Source: Bacteroidales bacterium UBA6244
GTDB lineage: Bacteria; Bacteroidota; Bacteroidia; Bacteroidales; F082
DNA: 64,000 nucleotides
NCBI GenBank assembly: GCA_002440885.1
Contig: DJVY01000002.1
Coordinates: 66,178-130,177, forward strand
Reading direction: 5' to 3'
In this document: piece after piece, positions 61,739-64,000 of the stretch
Layout: every line of letters starts with the position of its first letter
How positions within the stretch are numbered: position 1 is the first letter of the stretch
The notes under the pieces: model-generated
Seen by the model: only the letters and a program-made list of their open reading frames with translations
What the model was told of the DNA's origin: nothing
Databases searched by the model: none
Position numbers and translations under genes: made by a program

Positions 61739-64000
61739 TTAGCTTTTATATAGTAGGTGAAAAATTATTTCTAATAGTTTGTCTTTCTGTATGGGCTTTT
61801 CAAGGTATCCGTCAAAACCCGACGCCAGAATTTTTTCTTTATCCCCCTCAACGGCAAAAGCTGTTTGGGCCACGGCAGGCATATTTGGAAAACTTTCTTT
61901 GATCATTTTTATGGCATCAAACCCACTCATGTCTGGCATTTTTAAATCCATCAACACCAACTGGATATCGGGCAGGGTTTGACAATAATCCACAGCCTGA
62001 CGACCATTTTTTGCCCATATTGTTTTAAACCCTTCTTTTTCGAGCAGTATTTTCAACAGGTTAAAGGCCGATGGCATGTCCTCAGCAACCAAAACCGTTT
62101 TTAATGTATCAGGTCGAAGGGATGCAAAAGAAGATAATGTATCATCCGGTTTTGGCTTTTCAGGATGTGAATCAGGAAGGGTAAAATAAAAGCAAGAGCC
62201 TCTTCCAAGCGCGGTATCAACCCAAATGCGTCCGCCAAGCAATTCCACGTAACGTTTAGCCACCGACAGTCCAATACCAATTCCCTGATAAAGTCGCGTA
62301 TCGGAGTCATCAGCTTGCCTGAAAACATCAAAAATTACATTCAATTTGCTCTGCGGTATCCCTATACCCGTATCTTTTACGAAAAAGCGATAAAACGGTG
62401 ATGCACCCTCCGTTTCACGCGTAAAACCAAAATCAATCCGGCCTTTTGGCGTAAATTTAAGCGCGTTTTTCAGCAGATTTATTAAAATTTGTTTGAGCTT
62501 TCGGTGGTCGGTGAAAAGTATCAATGAGTTGTCTTCCGGCGCATTAAGATAGATATCCACATCGGATTTGCTTTGGCGTTGCTTCTCGACCCTGATCAAT
62601 CCCTCCACGAGATGCAATGATTCCATCACTTTACCATAGGATGGATGAACTGTTACGTTATTGGTCTCAATAAGTGAAATATCGAATAAATCCTCCACCA
62701 ACTCGAGCAAATGATCGCCACTACCCTTTATAATTTCCAGGTATTCATTTATTTCATTCTGTGTTGATTGGTTATTGATCAGGTTTGAGAAACCGATGAT
62801 GGCATTTAATGGCGTACGAAGTTCATGAGAAATCGTACTAAGGAAAGTTGATTTCAGGCGATCAGATTCTTTGGCTTGATCGCGGGCAATAACCAGCTCC
62901 TGTTCCGAAATCTTGCTATTGGTCACATCAAAAATTAAACCATCGATTACCTGTGTCCCGATTTGCGGCTCCGGAACAGATTTGCCTATTTCGTTGAAGT
63001 ACTTTACATGGCTGCCCTGATGAATAAAGCGATAAGTGATGTTATAAGAATCAGAATATTGCAGCGCTTCATGTCGGGTTTGTTGTACCATAGGTAGGTC
63101 GTCCGGCAAAATCATCCTATCCAATGAACTATTGAAATCGCGTTTGAATTCATCATCAGAATAGCCTGTTACTTCAAAGAACCTGGTATTATAAAAATTC
63201 ATTTTGTGGCTTGGTGTTAACTGCAACCTAAAAACAATACCTGGTATATTTTCGGCCAGAACCATGTATCTGCGCTCATTAATTTTAATTGCAGTAATGG
63301 CCTCGTCTAATTTGCGATTCTGTTCTTTTATTGTTCTGTTTTGCATCCAAAGCTTCTGGTTATCACGTCGTTTTTCACGGATTCGTAAAAAAAGCATCAA
63401 CGAAAACGCCAGCAATCCAAAAATTCCGATGAAGAGCAGGAGTTGTCGGTTTTTAAGTTGGTCCAGCTGCAATTCATTGACTCTGTTTTTTTCTTTCTCC
63501 AGCTCGTATCCAATTCTTATTTCCGAAATAAGCTTATGGCTTTTGGCATTGTTATACAATTCACTGTGCTCATTGAAATGCTGGTAATACTGTAGTGCTT
63601 TTTTGTAATCTCCGAGTTTAAGAAACAATTCATACAGATGCTCGTTAATCTCCATGGCATAAAAATCGTTTCTGAATTTAGATTCCAGGTCAAGTCCTTT
63701 TTGGTAATATACTAGTGCGCTATCGTACATTTCCAGAGTCAGCAAGTTCCCCCCGATATTATTTAAAGAACTTATTATAAGATTTTTTGAACCATACTGT
63801 TTTCTCAGATCGAGTGCTTTTTTGTTGTACAGCAACGCCGATTGATAGTCGTTTACCAAAGTATATACATGCGCAGACAAGGTATAGGCATTGGCCACTC
63901 TTTCAATATTTTCAGCTAGTGAATAGAGTTTTATGGCTTCGGCAATTTCCAACTTCGCTGAGTCGAGGTCTTTAATTGTGATATAATATTTTGCCATAAG
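61739..64000 (-). CDS. TPR-PAS hybrid histidine kinase/response regulator, 5' end outside window
   Basis: The frame is open to the right edge, so the N-terminus (more TPR and probably a signal peptide) is missing. Visible in order: four or five tetratricopeptide units (e.g. SALVYYQKGLDLESKF), one membrane helix (LLLFIGIFGLLAFSLMLFL), a coiled linker, a PAS domain (RYMVLAENIPGIVFRL...), HisKA with TISHELRTPLNAIIG, HATPase with NLLKNALKF, DTGIGIPQSKL and GIGIGLSVAKR, and a receiver with phosphoacceptor in LMDLKMPDMSG and EKPIQ. Periplasmic TPR sensors of this kind are common in Bacteroidota. The 3' neighbour (12 bases) is the AI-2E family transporter. Confidence 0.9.
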   Translation of the reverse strand, partial: LMAKYYITIKDLDSAKLEIAEAIKLYSLAENIERVANAYTLSAHVYTLVNDYQSALLYNKKALDLRKQYGSKNLIISSLNNIGGNLLTLEMYDSALVYYQKGLDLESKFRNDFYAMEINEHLYELFLKLGDYKKALQYYQHFNEHSELYNNAKSHKLISEIRIGYELEKEKNRVNELQLDQLKNRQLLLFIGIFGLLAFSLMLFLRIREKRRDNQKLWMQNRTIKEQNRKLDEAITAIKINERRYMVLAENIPGIVFRLQLTPSHKMNFYNTRFFEVTGYSDDEFKRDFNSSLDRMILPDDLPMVQQTRHEALQYSDSYNITYRFIHQGSHVKYFNEIGKSVPEPQIGTQVIDGLIFDVTNSKISEQELVIARDQAKESDRLKSTFLSTISHELRTPLNAIIGFSNLINNQSTQNEINEYLEIIKGSGDHLLELVEDLFDISLIETNNVTVHPSYGKVMESLHLVEGLIRVEKQRQSKSDVDIYLNAPEDNSLILFTDHRKLKQILINLLKNALKFTPKGRIDFGFTRETEGASPFYRFFVKDTGIGIPQSKLNVIFDVFRQADDSDTRLYQGIGIGLSVAKRYVELLGGRIWVDTALGRGSCFYFTLPDSHPEKPKPDDTLSSFASLRPDTLKTVLVAEDMPSAFNLLKILLEKEGFKTIWAKNGRQAVDYCQTLPDIQLVLMDLKMPDMSGFDAIKMIKESFPNMPAVAQTAFAVEGDKEKILASGFDGYLEKPIQKDKLLEIIFHLLYKS

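Overview
The window comes from a Bacteroidota chromosome, most likely a free-living or marine-type Bacteroidales/Marinilabiliales-like organism. The support is a protein with a type IX secretion (T9SS) type A sorting domain, a GldH-like lipoprotein, an UpxY-type NusG paralogue, an S46 dipeptidyl-peptidase, the ileS - dksA-like - lspA gene order, many LamG/lamin-tail surface proteins, and at least fourteen upstream regions carrying the Bacteroidota -7 promoter hexad TAnnTTTG. I see no rRNA, tRNA, insertion sequence, prophage or CRISPR array. Almost everything is chromosomal housekeeping or cell-envelope biology.

Layout. 1-8 kb: 3' end of a membrane hybrid histidine kinase, an S41 C-terminal processing protease, a secreted arylsulfotransferase with a T9SS tail, and a LamG/LruC lipoprotein. 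8-16.3 kb: ileS, a zinc-less DksA-like regulator, lspA, a convergent radical SAM gene, two small envelope proteins of unknown function and a TlpA-like thioredoxin lipoprotein. 16.3-24.6 kb: two tandem C69 dipeptidases, ribF-asd, and a large lamin-tail surface protein. 24.7-27.6 kb: a membrane-anchored MutS-like ATPase and a coiled-coil membrane protein. 27.6-35.8 kb (minus strand): gldH-like, cysN/C, cysD, upxY, wlbA-like, wzc and wza, which pair an exopolysaccharide export and regulation unit with sulfate activation. 36-45 kb: a phosphoesterase-fold protein without its metal motifs, topA, an arginase-fold protein without its metal motifs, ruvC, a flippase-like protein with an overlapping family 2 glycosyltransferase, and ispD. 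45-54 kb: queA, a multi-spanning acyltransferase-like protein, and an RND efflux operon (tolC-tetR-MFP-RND). 54-64 kb: an S46 peptidase of DPP11 type, a zinc-ribbon hypothetical, a CsgG-like/LPP20-like envelope pair, an AI-2E family transporter, and a TPR-PAS hybrid histidine kinase that runs off the window.

How the genes may work together. Peptide use is prominent (DPP11, two C69 dipeptidases, S41). Sulfur is activated to APS by CysD/CysN with no reductase genes nearby, next to polysaccharide export genes and about 23 kb from a PAPS-independent sulfotransferase; this hints at sulfated surface glycans rather than cysteine synthesis, but it is an inference. The most unusual sequence-level observations are an IleRS whose HIGH motif reads G-I-H-H, a (Gly-Tyr)15 tail on the Wzc tyrosine kinase encoded by a 93-bp tandem repeat, an APS-kinase domain with an altered P-loop, and two pseudoenzyme-like proteins flanking topA.
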